From positions 1,369 to 51,866 of the forward strand of contig WTGJ01000004.1 of the NCBI GenBank assembly GCA_011523615.1: a DNA stretch of 50,498 bases. The letters run 5' to 3'. This DNA is from Chloroflexota bacterium (GTDB lineage: Bacteria > Chloroflexota > Anaerolineae > Aggregatilineales > Phototrophicaceae). Positions 1 through 8,344 of the stretch are shown here, in pieces (the first letter of the stretch is position 1; every line of letters begins with the position of its first letter). The translations under genes and the position numbers were made by a program. The notes under the pieces are model-generated. The model had not been told where the DNA came from. It made no database searches and saw nothing but the letters and a program-made list of their open reading frames with translations.

Positions 1-429
1 CAGGCGCCGCACGAGCGCGAAGCGCGCTTCGTACAAAGCCGCGCCCACACCGCGGCCTTGCCAATCCGGCTGCACCGTCATTTCGACGCCATACAGCCAA
101 TCGCCGGCCGCTTCATGCGCGGCAATGCCCATATCGCCGATGGCTGCGATCCATTTCAGGGCAGGCTGGTCAGGTGGGCGGTGGGTGCGCATGGTGCTGG
201 CGTAACCCACCACCCGTTCCCCCGCCAGCGCCACAAACTGCCCCGCGGGGAAGCGTTGGACCTGTTGGCGCAGGTCTTCGGCGCGGATGCACCATTCACC
301 GCCATCACCGGCCGTTACGCCATAGGCCGCCCGCACGCAAGCGGCGACGCCTGCGCCATGCTCGGCTTGTGCCTGGATGATGCGGATGCCGGCAGGGAGC
401 GGTCGGGGGTCGGTGCTTGGCGCCATCAT
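1..429 (-). CDS. GNAT-family N-acetyltransferase (partial, C-terminus off window)
   Basis: Reading the minus strand from the ATG at 429 gives 143 residues that run off the left edge. The tail carries QGRGVGAALYEAR, the acetyl-CoA-binding Q/RxxGxG/A motif of GNAT enzymes, preceded by a V-E-M-T-V-Q-P-D strand typical of the fold's beta-4. The substrate cannot be told. A second ATG follows immediately (426). A TAGAAT box (441-436) ends 6 nt before the ATG and there is no Shine-Dalgarno sequence, so the transcript may be leaderless. The gene is divergent from the polyamine transporter genes. The family call is secure; the function is unknown. Confidence 0.8.
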   Translation of the reverse strand, partial: MMAPSTDPRPLPAGIRIIQAQAEHGAGVAACVRAAYGVTAGDGGEWCIRAEDLRQQVQRFPAGQFVALAGERVVGYASTMRTHRPPDQPALKWIAAIGDMGIAAHEAAGDWLYGVEMTVQPDWQGRGVGAALYEARFALVRRL

Positions 430-489
430 GCGCCGATTCTAACACATTGCCTCGGGCTGGTGCTTGCCCCTTGCGGAACCGCAGCGCGC

Positions 490-495
490 TATAAT
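490..495 (+). promoter_or_regulatory. -10 box (TATAAT) for the pot transporter genes
   Basis: TATAAT lies 42 nt upstream of the potB ATG at 538, with a purine-rich ribosome-binding region (GGAGAAAGGGGG, about 513-524) in between. No convincing -35 at 17 nt is visible. Confidence 0.45.
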
Positions 496-537
496 CTCGC
501 TGAATCAGAAAGCGGAGAAAGGGGGCGCTCGGACACC

Positions 538-1407
538 ATGCGTGGAGAACGCGCTGAACGGCAGCCCTGGCAAGGGCTTTGGCTCGCGACGCCGACCCTT
601 TTCTGGTTGCTCGTTTTTTTCGTCTTGCCGCTGTTGCTGGTCGCGGTCGTCAGTTTCATGACCCGCGCCCAGGACGCCGGCGGCATGTTGCCCTTCACGC
701 TGCAACATTATGAACGGACGTTGGGCATCTTCTCCCCCATCCTCTGGCGCTCGTTGCGCATCGCCGCCTTAACAACCTTGCTGTGCCTGATGATGGGCTA
801 CCCGCTGGCTTTTTTCATCAGCACGCGGCGCAGTACGGTGGTCCGCTCGCTGTGCCTCTTCCTCGTCATCCTGCCCTTCTGGACCAATTTCCTGATCCGC
901 ACCTACGCGATGCGCACCCTGCTCGCCAACGAGGGCACGATCAACGGCATTTTGCTCGATCTGGGTTTGTTGCTGCAGCCACTGCGTCTGGTCGACAACC
1001 AGTTTGGCGTGCTGATCGGCATGGTGTATGGTTTTTTGCCCTTCATGGTCTTGCCGATCTATGCCTCCGTCGAGCGCTTTGATTTCCGCTATGTCGATGC
1101 GGCCCATGACCTGGGTGCGAACGATTGGCGGGCGTTTTGGCGCGTCGTTTTGCCGCTCACAATGCCGGGCGTCCTGGCGGGCAGCGCGCTGGTGTTCATC
1201 CCCTCCGTCGGTGCCTATGTGACGCCGGTGCTGATGGGCGGCGTGCGCGGCTTGCTGATCGGCAACCTGATCGCGCGCCAATTCGGCGGTTCCGGCAACA
1301 TGCCCCTGGGTTCGGCGATGTCCGTCGTGATGATGTCCGTCGTGCTGGGCATCGCGCTCCTATACTGGCTCATCCAACGCTTTACGGCGATCGCGGATGG
1401 TCGTTGA
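538..1407 (+). CDS. potB: Spermidine/putrescine ABC transporter permease PotB-like
   Basis: This 289-residue inner-membrane permease has a hydrophobic segment starting near residue 17 (LFWLLVFFVLPLLLVAVVSF) and about six membrane spans. The cytoplasmic EAA loop that docks the ATPase is visible (DAAHDLGANDWRAFWRVVLPLTMPG). Together with PotC it would form the channel of a polyamine importer. The frame is open back to 58, but the ATG at 538 is chosen because the purine-rich ribosome-binding region lies just upstream and family members start here; 1-429 is coding on the other strand. The gene overlaps potC by 11 nt, implying translational coupling. Substrate assignment to polyamines rests on the potBCDA order and on family resemblance. 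Confidence 0.9.
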   Translation: MRGERAERQPWQGLWLATPTLFWLLVFFVLPLLLVAVVSFMTRAQDAGGMLPFTLQHYERTLGIFSPILWRSLRIAALTTLLCLMMGYPLAFFISTRRSTVVRSLCLFLVILPFWTNFLIRTYAMRTLLANEGTINGILLDLGLLLQPLRLVDNQFGVLIGMVYGFLPFMVLPIYASVERFDFRYVDAAHDLGANDWRAFWRVVLPLTMPGVLAGSALVFIPSVGAYVTPVLMGGVRGLLIGNLIARQFGGSGNMPLGSAMSVVMMSVVLGIALLYWLIQRFTAIADGR

Positions 1408-2311
1408 AGCCGGACGCGGCGCGGCCCTTCGCAACTCGGCCGTGCAGCGAGATCTGGCGATACGCGCAGTGGGCCGGTGGCTGGGCCTGACCCTCACCCC
1501 CATCTTCGCTTATGCCTTTCTCTGGTTGCCGATCCTCGTGTTGCTGGTTTTTTCTTTCAACGAATCCAAATCCGTCTCTCGTCTCAGCGGCTTATCGTTG
1601 GGCTGGTACGAGGGAATCTTCGCCAATGTGATCGGCACCGGCGCAGATTTCTCCACTGACGAGATGCTGGAGTCATTTCAGAATAGCCTCTTCATCGCCG
1701 GAATTTCGACCTTCGTCTCTACCGTCATCGGCACGATGGTGGCTTTGGCGCTGGTGCGCGGCCGCTTTCCGGGCAAGCGCATCCTCGATGGCCTGCTCTA
1801 TTTCCCCCTCGTCATCCCGGAGATCACGCAAGGAGTCTCGTTGTTGCTCTTCTTCAGCATCCTGGCGAAATGGTGGCGAGCGATGAGCGGCCAGGTCATC
1901 CAACGCGGCTATGGCACGGTCATCATCGCCCATGTCGCTTTCAGCATCAGCTTTGTGGCCCTGGTGGTGCGGGCGCGGCTGGTGGATATGAACCCCAATT
2001 ACGAAGAGGCAGCGCGCGATCTGGGCGCGAACGAATGGCGCACTTTCTGGCGCATCACCTTCCCGCTCATCCTGCCCGGCGTCCTGGCCGGCGCCTTGTT
2101 GGCCTTCACCATTTCGCTGGATGATTTTGTGGTGACCTTCTTCACGCGCGGCGCCGGTTTCGACACCCTGCCCATCTACGTCTTCGGCCTGCTCAAGCTG
2201 AGCCCGACGCCGGCCATCAACGCGATCTCTACGCTGATGCTCGTGCTATCCTCCTTGCTGGTGGGCGTTTCGCTCGCCTTGCAGGGAAGGGAAGCGCGGA
2301 CGATTCGGTGA
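1397..2311 (+). CDS. potC: Spermidine/putrescine ABC transporter permease PotC-like
   Basis: This 304-residue second permease of the importer has about six membrane spans. Its EAA loop (EEAARDLGANEWRTFWRITFPLILPG) is the docking site for PotA, and LDDFVVTFF in the following span is typical of PotC/PotI. The ATG at 1397 lies inside the end of potB. There are about 25 residues before the first span, slightly longer than usual, so a later start is possible. It is followed by a 111-bp gap holding two tandem 26-bp repeats before potD. Confidence 0.9.
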   Translation: MVVEAGRGAALRNSAVQRDLAIRAVGRWLGLTLTPIFAYAFLWLPILVLLVFSFNESKSVSRLSGLSLGWYEGIFANVIGTGADFSTDEMLESFQNSLFIAGISTFVSTVIGTMVALALVRGRFPGKRILDGLLYFPLVIPEITQGVSLLLFFSILAKWWRAMSGQVIQRGYGTVIIAHVAFSISFVALVVRARLVDMNPNYEEAARDLGANEWRTFWRITFPLILPGVLAGALLAFTISLDDFVVTFFTRGAGFDTLPIYVFGLLKLSPTPAINAISTLMLVLSSLLVGVSLALQGREARTIR

Positions 2312-2320
2312 ATCGCACGA

Positions 2321-2376
2321 CACTTCGCCGCCGTAAGAAGCGCGTGCGGGCACTTCGCCGCCGTAAGAAGCGCGTG
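2321..2376 (+). repeat. Two direct 26-bp repeats (period 30) between potC and potD
   Basis: The same 26 bases (starting CACTTCGCCGCCGTAAGAAG) occur at 2321-2346 and 2351-2376, separated by 4 nt. Each copy contains a short CTTC/GAAG inverted pair. The position between the permease genes and the binding-protein gene would suit a processing or stabilising element, but this is inference. Confidence 0.85.
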
Positions 2377-2422
2377 GCAGTTTCTGACCAATCGTAGGAG
2401 AAAGACCGAAAAGGAGAAAGAA

Positions 2423-3511
2423 ATGTTCAAAAAAGCGGTGTTCTTGCTCACATTGCTCTGCGTCCCCGTCGTGCTCATCAGCGCACATGCGGCACATCAC
2501 GAAGGCTGGCAATGCCCCGAAGGTTATGAAGGACAAACGCTGAACGTCTTCAACTGGTCGACCTATATCGCCGAAGACACCATCCCCAATTTCGAACAAG
2601 CCTGCGGCGTTACGGTGAACTACGACATCTTCGAGAGCAACGAAGCCATGCTGGCCATCATCCGCCAGGGCAACCCCGGCTATGACATCATCGTCCCTTC
2701 GGGCGATACCGTCGCCACCATGATTCGTGACGAGCTGCTCATCCCGCTCGATCTGGCGATGATCCCCAATATGGCCAACGTGAGCCCGGATTTGCTGGAC
2801 CCCATCTACGATCCCGGCAATGCTTACTCTTTGCCGTACCAGTGGGGGACGATCGGCGTCGGCTACAACACGGAGAAGCTGCCCGATGGCATCTCCAGCT
2901 GGGAAGAAGTCTGGAGCCACGAAGGGCCGGTCGCCTGGCTGGATGACCGCCGTTCCATGTTCGGTTTCGCGTTATTGCTGCTGGGCCATGACCCAAATAC
3001 GGCAGATGCGGATGAAATCGCTGCCGCACGGGATTACCTGATCGAACGCAGTGGCAACGTGGTGGCCATCGCCGCCGATGATGGGCAGGTGATGCTCGAG
3101 CGTGGCGATGTCGATATCACCATCGAATACAATGGCGATATCCTCGCGCTGGCGGACGAATGCGAATGCGACACCTACGCCTATGTCCTGCCGGTCGAGG
3201 GGACAGGCCTCTGGACGGATAACCTCGCCATTCCGGTCGATGCGCCCAACCCGGCGCTGGCGATGGTCTTCATCGATTACGTCCTCGATGCGCAAGTGGG
3301 CGCGGACATCAGCAACTACACCGCCTACGCCTCACCCAACCAAGCGGCCATCGACCAGGGCCTGATCGATGAAGAGATGTTGATGGATGATTCCATCTAC
3401 CCCTCGGAAGAGACGCGCATGAATCTCTTCACCATCCAGGAATCCACCGCCGAACAGGATGAGCTGTACAACAACGCCTGGGATGAATTGCTGATCTTCA
3501 TCGGTGGCTGA
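2423..3511 (+). CDS. potD: Polyamine-binding periplasmic/extracytoplasmic protein PotD-like
   Basis: This 362-residue solute-binding protein (SBP_bac_8 type) has an N-terminal signal peptide (MFKKAVFLLTLLCVPVVLISAHA) without a lipobox. LNVFNWSTYIAEDTIPNFE and YDIIVPSGD are hallmark PotD/PotF segments, where the W-S-T-Y region contributes to polyamine binding. It delivers substrate to PotBC. AAAGGAGAAAGAAATG gives a strong Shine-Dalgarno site and fixes the start. The charged, acidic mature protein fits a cation-binding role. Whether it prefers spermidine or putrescine cannot be told. Confidence 0.92.
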   Translation: MFKKAVFLLTLLCVPVVLISAHAAHHEGWQCPEGYEGQTLNVFNWSTYIAEDTIPNFEQACGVTVNYDIFESNEAMLAIIRQGNPGYDIIVPSGDTVATMIRDELLIPLDLAMIPNMANVSPDLLDPIYDPGNAYSLPYQWGTIGVGYNTEKLPDGISSWEEVWSHEGPVAWLDDRRSMFGFALLLLGHDPNTADADEIAAARDYLIERSGNVVAIAADDGQVMLERGDVDITIEYNGDILALADECECDTYAYVLPVEGTGLWTDNLAIPVDAPNPALAMVFIDYVLDAQVGADISNYTAYASPNQAAIDQGLIDEEMLMDDSIYPSEETRMNLFTIQESTAEQDELYNNAWDELLIFIGG

Positions 3512-3531
3512 TAGCCGACGGCTGATGGCAG

Positions 3532-3573
3532 GCGAAGCGGAGGCGCGTTTTCTGCGCGAAGGCGCGTCTTCGC
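3532..3573 (+). other. Inverted-repeat structure between potD and potA
   Basis: GCGAAG (3532-3537) pairs with CTTCGC (3568-3573), enclosing CGCG/CGCG around a TTTTCTG loop. There is no U-tract, so it is not a classical terminator. It may be a stability or attenuation hairpin between the binding-protein and ATPase genes. Confidence 0.3.
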
Positions 3574-3661
3574 TGTCATCTAAGAAAGCTATCATAGAAT
3601 GTGCGCCGTTCTGCAGGAATGACCGTTCTGGCTGACCGGTTGAGCGGGTGATGGAGTGGAT

Positions 3662-4795
3662 ATGCCACAGCCGGATGTAGAGCTCGTCGACGTCAGCAAG
3701 GAGTTCCGCGGCCGGCAGCAGGATGTGCTGGCCGTGCATGATCTGAGCCTGGCGGTCGCGCCGGGTGAATTCTTCGCGCTGCTCGGCCCCAGTGGTTGCG
3801 GCAAAACGACGACGCTGCGCATGATCGCCGGTTTTGAGCAACCCACCCGTGGGGAAGTGCTCATCCGCGGCGTCGCCATGCAGGGTATCCCGCCCTTTCA
3901 TCGCCCGGTCAACACCGTCTTTCAAGATTACGCGCTCTTCCCGCATATGACCGTTCGTCAGAACGTGGCGTTTGGCCTGCGCATGGCGGGCCTTTCACGT
4001 GAGGCGGCCGATCAGCGCGCGGCCCAGGCCCTGGAACTGGTGCAACTGCCCGATGTCAGCGCGCGCCGCCCGCGCCAGCTCAGCGGCGGCCAACAACAGC
4101 GCGTCGCCCTGGCCCGCGCCCTCGTCAACGAACCGGCTGTCTTGCTGCTCGATGAACCGCTTGGTGCGTTGGACCTCAAACTGCGCAAGCAGATGCAGCT
4201 CGAGCTGAAAGCGATGCAGCAACGGCTCGGCATCAGCTTCGTCTACGTCACGCATGACCAGGAAGAAGCGATGACGATGGCCGATCGCATCGGCGTCATG
4301 CACGAAGGCCGCTTGCTGCAAATTGGCACGCCAGCCGAGATCTACGACGAGCCAGTGGATCGCTTCGTGGCCGATTTCATCGGCGAGACGAATTTCCTGG
4401 AAGGGCGGCTGGAAACTTTGAGCGCGGGCCACGGCCTGGTGCGCACGCACGGGAGCGACTTGCGGCTCATGGGGGTAGTGCCCAAAGAGCGCGTGTCGCC
4501 CGGGGCAGACGTCACCCTGACGATCCGCCCGGAGAAACTGACTTTGCTCCCGAAAGAGGCCCGCAGCGGAGAAGAACCGGGCGATGCAGGAGCGGAACAG
4601 CACCTGTTACCGGTCACCGTGGTCGCCACCAGTTACATCGGCACGGATACGCGCTACGAGGTGGCCTTGGGCGGGGGGTTGCAGGTGACGGTGCGCTTGC
4701 AGAATTACGGCGCACGTTACGATACCACTTACGCCGTCGGTGAACCCGCTCAACTGCGCTGGGACGCGGCCAACGCGCGGGTGCTGTTGCGGTAG
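3662..4795 (+). CDS. potA: Spermidine/putrescine ABC transporter ATP-binding protein PotA-like
   Basis: This 377-residue ABC ATPase powers PotBC. Walker A is GPSGCGKTT (about residues 42-50), followed by the Q-loop ([12 protein letters not shown]), the signature [15 protein letters not shown], Walker [12 protein letters not shown] and the switch histidine in [16 protein letters not shown]-terminal TOBE-like domain begins with a UGRL-type stretch after [16 protein letters not shown] at 3653-3656 lies 5 nt before the ATG at 3662, so this start is preferred over the in-frame GTG at 3656. It is 150 bp downstream of potD in the same direction. Confidence 0.93.
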   Translation: MPQPDVELVDVSKEFRGRQQDVLAVHDLSLAVAPGEFFALLGPSGCGKTTTLRMIAGFEQPTRGEVLIRGVAMQGIPPFHRPVNTVFQDYALFPHMTVRQNVAFGLRMAGLSREAADQRAAQALELVQLPDVSARRPRQLSGGQQQRVALARALVNEPAVLLLDEPLGALDLKLRKQMQLELKAMQQRLGISFVYVTHDQEEAMTMADRIGVMHEGRLLQIGTPAEIYDEPVDRFVADFIGETNFLEGRLETLSAGHGLVRTHGSDLRLMGVVPKERVSPGADVTLTIRPEKLTLLPKEARSGEEPGDAGAEQHLLPVTVVATSYIGTDTRYEVALGGGLQVTVRLQNYGARYDTTYAVGEPAQLRWDAANARVLLR

Positions 4796-4854
4796 GTATT
4801 GTTTATCAGAATATGTATACTCATATGGTTGTTGTTTAGTATGTATAATCAGTA

Positions 4855-5823
4855 ATGATGCATTTACAGCAAAGATTGGATTTAAAATTCACAACAGTGG
4901 AAGACGAGATAAATCCTCGTCGTATTAAATTCCTGCATCAGTTAAGTAGCAGTGGCAAACTGCGTTATAAGCGTTATGACGGTTCACCTCTACGCTATGC
5001 AGGTGGTAAGAGCCGTGCGGTAGGTTTGATTTTGGAAAAAATACCATCGAATATAAAGCGATTGGTTACCCCATTTTTGGGTGGTGGTTCTGTCGAAGTG
5101 GCCTGTGCTTTAGAGCTGGGGATGGAAGTTCAAGGATATGACATTTTCGATGTCTTATGTAACTACTGGCAAGTACAGTTAGCAAAGCCAGATGAATTAG
5201 CAACGAGCCTCGCAAAATACAACGCCACACGAGAGACATTTGCAGAAGCCAAAGCACGCTTACAAGGGCATTGGCGTGAAGAAACTTGTTTGCCAGCCAT
5301 GTTGTTAGCCTCTGATTTCTATTTCACCTTCAATACATCATATGGACCTCAATTTCTGGGATGGCCATCCAGCGTCTATATGGATGATACAAGGTGGAAC
5401 AAGATGCTGACTAAGGTGCGTAATTTTAAGACAACAAACTTAAGTGTACAAGCTGCTTCGTTTGAACAGATACTTCCTCAACATCGGGATGATTTTCTGT
5501 ATTGTGATCCTCCATATTATTTAGATGAAGGGAAAATGTTCATCGGCATTTATCCACAACGCAATTTTCCAGTTCACCATGAAGGGTTTGATCATGCACG
5601 CCTACGTGATGAGTTACATTCCCATCGAGGTGGTTTTCTACTTTCCTATAATGATTGTCCCATTATTCGTGAGTGGTACTCGGATTTTGAAATCACAACT
5701 CCTAGTTGGCAGTACTCATTGGGGCAAGGCGAGACACGCATCGGTGCCAATCGCAGGCGTGATAACGGTAGTAGCTATGTAAAACAATCGCATGAATTGT
5801 TGATTTATAAGGCACAGCCATAA
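4855..5823 (+). CDS. DNA adenine (N6) methyltransferase, Dam/D12 class
   Basis: The product has 322 residues. AdoMet motif I-like LRYAGGKSRAV and FLGGGSVEVA (about residues 47-84) precede the catalytic DPPY at 218-221, the order of the alpha/D12 class of N6-adenine methyltransferases. The nucleotide composition is clearly AT-richer than the flanks, and the stop overlaps the next start (TAATG), so methylase and putative nuclease are co-translated. TATAAT at 4844-4849 ends 5 nt before the ATG, suggesting a leaderless message. The recognition sequence cannot be predicted. The likely role is protection of host DNA in a type II restriction-modification pair. Confidence 0.9.
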   Translation: MMHLQQRLDLKFTTVEDEINPRRIKFLHQLSSSGKLRYKRYDGSPLRYAGGKSRAVGLILEKIPSNIKRLVTPFLGGGSVEVACALELGMEVQGYDIFDVLCNYWQVQLAKPDELATSLAKYNATRETFAEAKARLQGHWREETCLPAMLLASDFYFTFNTSYGPQFLGWPSSVYMDDTRWNKMLTKVRNFKTTNLSVQAASFEQILPQHRDDFLYCDPPYYLDEGKMFIGIYPQRNFPVHHEGFDHARLRDELHSHRGGFLLSYNDCPIIREWYSDFEITTPSWQYSLGQGETRIGANRRRDNGSSYVKQSHELLIYKAQP

Positions 5824-6596
5824 TGGCTAATGGATCGCGCCGTGCTATGCAATCCGATGCTGCGCGCAGAGTTCTGACTAGAGGGCATCAGGATGCCTTA
5901 GAATTTGCTCGTGTAATTGGTTTGGATAGAGATTATCAAAATGATCGTAGAGCAAAAAAGGATGTCATAGATCCATCAGGTGATGCACACTCCGTAAAAT
6001 CCGGTGAGAGAAGATGGCAAGTATTTTTATATGGAAGAAATCGCTTTTTATATGATGATGGCTTTCAGGCGTTGAATGGAATCGGAGGTCTGCTTGTACA
6101 TTGTATTGATTGTTTTCCAGACTCGTTTGAGGAATATCGAAACAATCAGGCTGCGGCTAAAAATCGTCTAAAAACCCCTATGAGTGAGCTGAAAGATCGC
6201 TTTCAGCGAAAAGCGGTTCTACGTGCATTTATAAGTAAGTCGTTTTTTAATGGTGGTGAAGTTGATTATCTAACAATTCTACACGAAGGAAAATACCACG
6301 TTTTTCGAAATGAAGACGTCGTTTCGACAATGGGGAAGAATTTTACGGTGGTTAATTCCATGGCACGTCGAGCAGGTGAATTTGATGAACAGAAGGTTCT
6401 TTTTCGATTCAATAATCGGAACGTAGGTGAGTTAGAGATGCGCAATTCGGCGGCGAATCATTATCGAGAAGTACTATTTGTAATGAACTGTAAGCCAGCA
6501 AAGCATTTGCTATTCAGCACAATTTCGTTTGAGGAAGAGTTTAACGATAAAGTGCTAATTTATGGTAAGGCGGCCGCAAGATTTGGTAACTGGTAA
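5823..6596 (+). CDS. Putative type II restriction endonuclease paired with the methylase
   Basis: The product has 257 residues and its start codon overlaps the methylase stop by one base. The segment DVIDPSGDAHSVKSG followed by WQVFLYGRNRF (residues 47-75) resembles the core of PD-(D/E)xK nucleases, with D47/D50/D54 as candidate metal ligands and K59 as the lysine. The acidic residue expected two before the lysine is a serine here, as in some divergent families. It is AT-rich like the methylase. I do not recognise an exact family. The nuclease call rests mainly on tight pairing with an orphan-type methylase and on the SVKSG motif. Confidence 0.65.
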   Translation: MANGSRRAMQSDAARRVLTRGHQDALEFARVIGLDRDYQNDRRAKKDVIDPSGDAHSVKSGERRWQVFLYGRNRFLYDDGFQALNGIGGLLVHCIDCFPDSFEEYRNNQAAAKNRLKTPMSELKDRFQRKAVLRAFISKSFFNGGEVDYLTILHEGKYHVFRNEDVVSTMGKNFTVVNSMARRAGEFDEQKVLFRFNNRNVGELEMRNSAANHYREVLFVMNCKPAKHLLFSTISFEEEFNDKVLIYGKAAARFGNW

Positions 6597-6639
6597 AGCA
6601 AGACAAATCGTTGGGATTTAATCGCCAAAGGAGTTCCCC

Positions 6640-7734
6640 ATGCCCGCGATCCGCGTCCTCGAGCTCAGTGGCAGCCCTTACGAAATGGGCGAGCAGCACG
6701 GCCGCGCTTACCCGGAGGCGATCCGTCGTTTCAGCGATGAGCGGATGCAGCTCAGCGGAACGCCCCAATGGAGCGGCTGCGCCCTCGATGAAGGGCAGGT
6801 GCTCGAACTCGCCGAGGCCTGCCTGCCCGCCCACCACGCCTATTCTCCGGCGTTGATGGCGGAGCTGCAGGGCATGGCGGATGCCAGCGGCGAAACCCTG
6901 GCCCGCCTCATCGTCAACAACGGTTTCACCGATTTCATCGATGCGGTCTACGCCCTCGGTGGGCGCAGCCAAACACCCGAATGGGAGGCGCACAACTGCA
7001 CCGCCTTCCTCATCAGTGAGGCGGCCGCTGCGCAGGGGCAGGCGATGTATGGCCAAACCTGGGATATGCACGCCAGCGCCACTCCTTACTTGATCCTACT
7101 GCGCGGCCAGCCGCAGGAAGGGCCGGCTTTCCTGGCGCTCAGCGTGGCGGGTTGCGTCGGCATGATGGGCATGAACGAAGCGGGCATCTGCATCGGCGTC
7201 AACAACCTGATGGGCGGCGATGGCCAGCTCGGCGTGACCTGGCCGTTCGTGATCCGCCGCGCGCTGGCGCAAACGACCCTGGAGGATGCCCTGGCCTGCG
7301 TGACGGAAGCACCGCTGGCCGGCGCGCACAATTACATGATTTTGGACCGTGAGGGGCGGGGCTTCAATGTCGAGGCGATGTCCAGCCGCCATGAAATTAC
7401 TCCCCTGAGCGGCAGCGCACTCGTGCATACGAACCATTGCCTGTTTTCGGCGACGGCCGCCTGTGAGCGGGAGCGCGAACCGCATTCCCTCGCCAGTTCG
7501 GAAGCGCGCCTCCGCATCGCTGAATCCTGGCTATTGCCGAACGGCGCGCCCGCAGAACCGATCGCGCCGGAAACGCTCATGGCCCTCACGCGGGAAGATG
7601 AGATCTGCCAACGACCGCAACCACCGCTGGAAGTCGAGAGCTGCGGCGCGATCCTCATGCGGCCCGCTAGCGGTGAATTGTGGGCCTGCTGGGGGCCGCC
7701 CGCCGATCACGAGTATGAGCGTTTCGAAATTTAG
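6640..7734 (+). CDS. C45-family peptidase / acyl-CoA:6-APA acyltransferase-like Ntn hydrolase
   Basis: This 364-residue protein begins with SGSPYEMGEQHGRAYPE, typical of the C45 (IAT-like) family. Cys120 in HNCTAF is the predicted nucleophile that would become the N-terminus after autocleavage. GQTWDM and SVAGCVGMMGMNEAGI match the conserved core of the family. Such enzymes hydrolyse or transfer acyl groups from amides; the substrate is unknown. AAAGGAG lies just upstream of the ATG at 6640. It returns to high GC immediately after the AT-rich methylase/nuclease pair. Its 3' end overlaps the convergent lipoprotein gene by 4 nt. Confidence 0.85.
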   Translation: MPAIRVLELSGSPYEMGEQHGRAYPEAIRRFSDERMQLSGTPQWSGCALDEGQVLELAEACLPAHHAYSPALMAELQGMADASGETLARLIVNNGFTDFIDAVYALGGRSQTPEWEAHNCTAFLISEAAAAQGQAMYGQTWDMHASATPYLILLRGQPQEGPAFLALSVAGCVGMMGMNEAGICIGVNNLMGGDGQLGVTWPFVIRRALAQTTLEDALACVTEAPLAGAHNYMILDREGRGFNVEAMSSRHEITPLSGSALVHTNHCLFSATAACEREREPHSLASSEARLRIAESWLLPNGAPAEPIAPETLMALTREDEICQRPQPPLEVESCGAILMRPASGELWACWGPPADHEYERFEI

Positions 7735-8276
7735 TTGCTCAGCGCCGTGAAGTGTCCGGCCAGGGCAGTGCAGAAATCTGCGTGCGTACCGGCGTAAAGG
7801 TAGAAATATCGATCATCCCGGGCCTGGAAGGTGCCCGAACGCAAGCAATGGCTGCTCGCCTGGGCGATGGCCGGGCCGCGGGTGACGCAACTGAGGAAAT
7901 TGCCGATCACGCGGTCCTGGTTGAGCACGATCAGCAGGCCGAATTTGCCGGCGCTCAAGTGGGTATAGGTACGCGCGGCCAGGGCGCCCGCTCGCTCATA
8001 ACACTGGCCCAACGTGCCGACCCGCTCGATCAGGCCCGCCATCACAAAATTGCCGCTCAGTAAATTGGCCGCCGCCAGGAACTGGTCGATCGCGAAGAGC
8101 GCATCCAGCGTATCCATCTCCGCATAACCAGGGACATCGTGATAGAGGAATTGCTGGGCAGCGGCGGCGTCATCCGCTCGATCCTGTGTGCCGGAGAGAG
8201 CCGAACAGGCCATCACGAGAGCGAGCAAGGCGACGCACAGCCAGCCGCATCGCCAGCAGGGGAGCGAGGTCAACAT
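7731..8276 (-). CDS. Predicted lipoprotein of unknown function
   Basis: The product has 181 residues. A hydrophobic leader ends in the lipobox-like ALVMAC, predicting lipidation at Cys24. The mature part is largely helical, with four further cysteines in two well-spaced pairs. I recognise no domain. A TATACT box (8288-8283) ends 6 nt before the ATG with no Shine-Dalgarno, so a leaderless mRNA is likely. It is divergent from the M23 peptidase gene across 68 bp, so both may share a control region. Confidence 0.7.
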   Translation of the reverse strand: MLTSLPCWRCGWLCVALLALVMACSALSGTQDRADDAAAAQQFLYHDVPGYAEMDTLDALFAIDQFLAAANLLSGNFVMAGLIERVGTLGQCYERAGALAARTYTHLSAGKFGLLIVLNQDRVIGNFLSCVTRGPAIAQASSHCLRSGTFQARDDRYFYLYAGTHADFCTALAGHFTALSN

Positions 8277-8344
8277 GACCTCAGTATAAGCACGGTTGGT
8301 GATGGCGCTGGCAAGGACGCGCGGCGGCTGCTAGATTTGCCCGA

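Noticed and set aside
58..537. N-terminal extension of potB by 160 codons
   Set aside because: The region encodes a GNAT protein on the other strand, and potB has a ribosome-binding site at 538.
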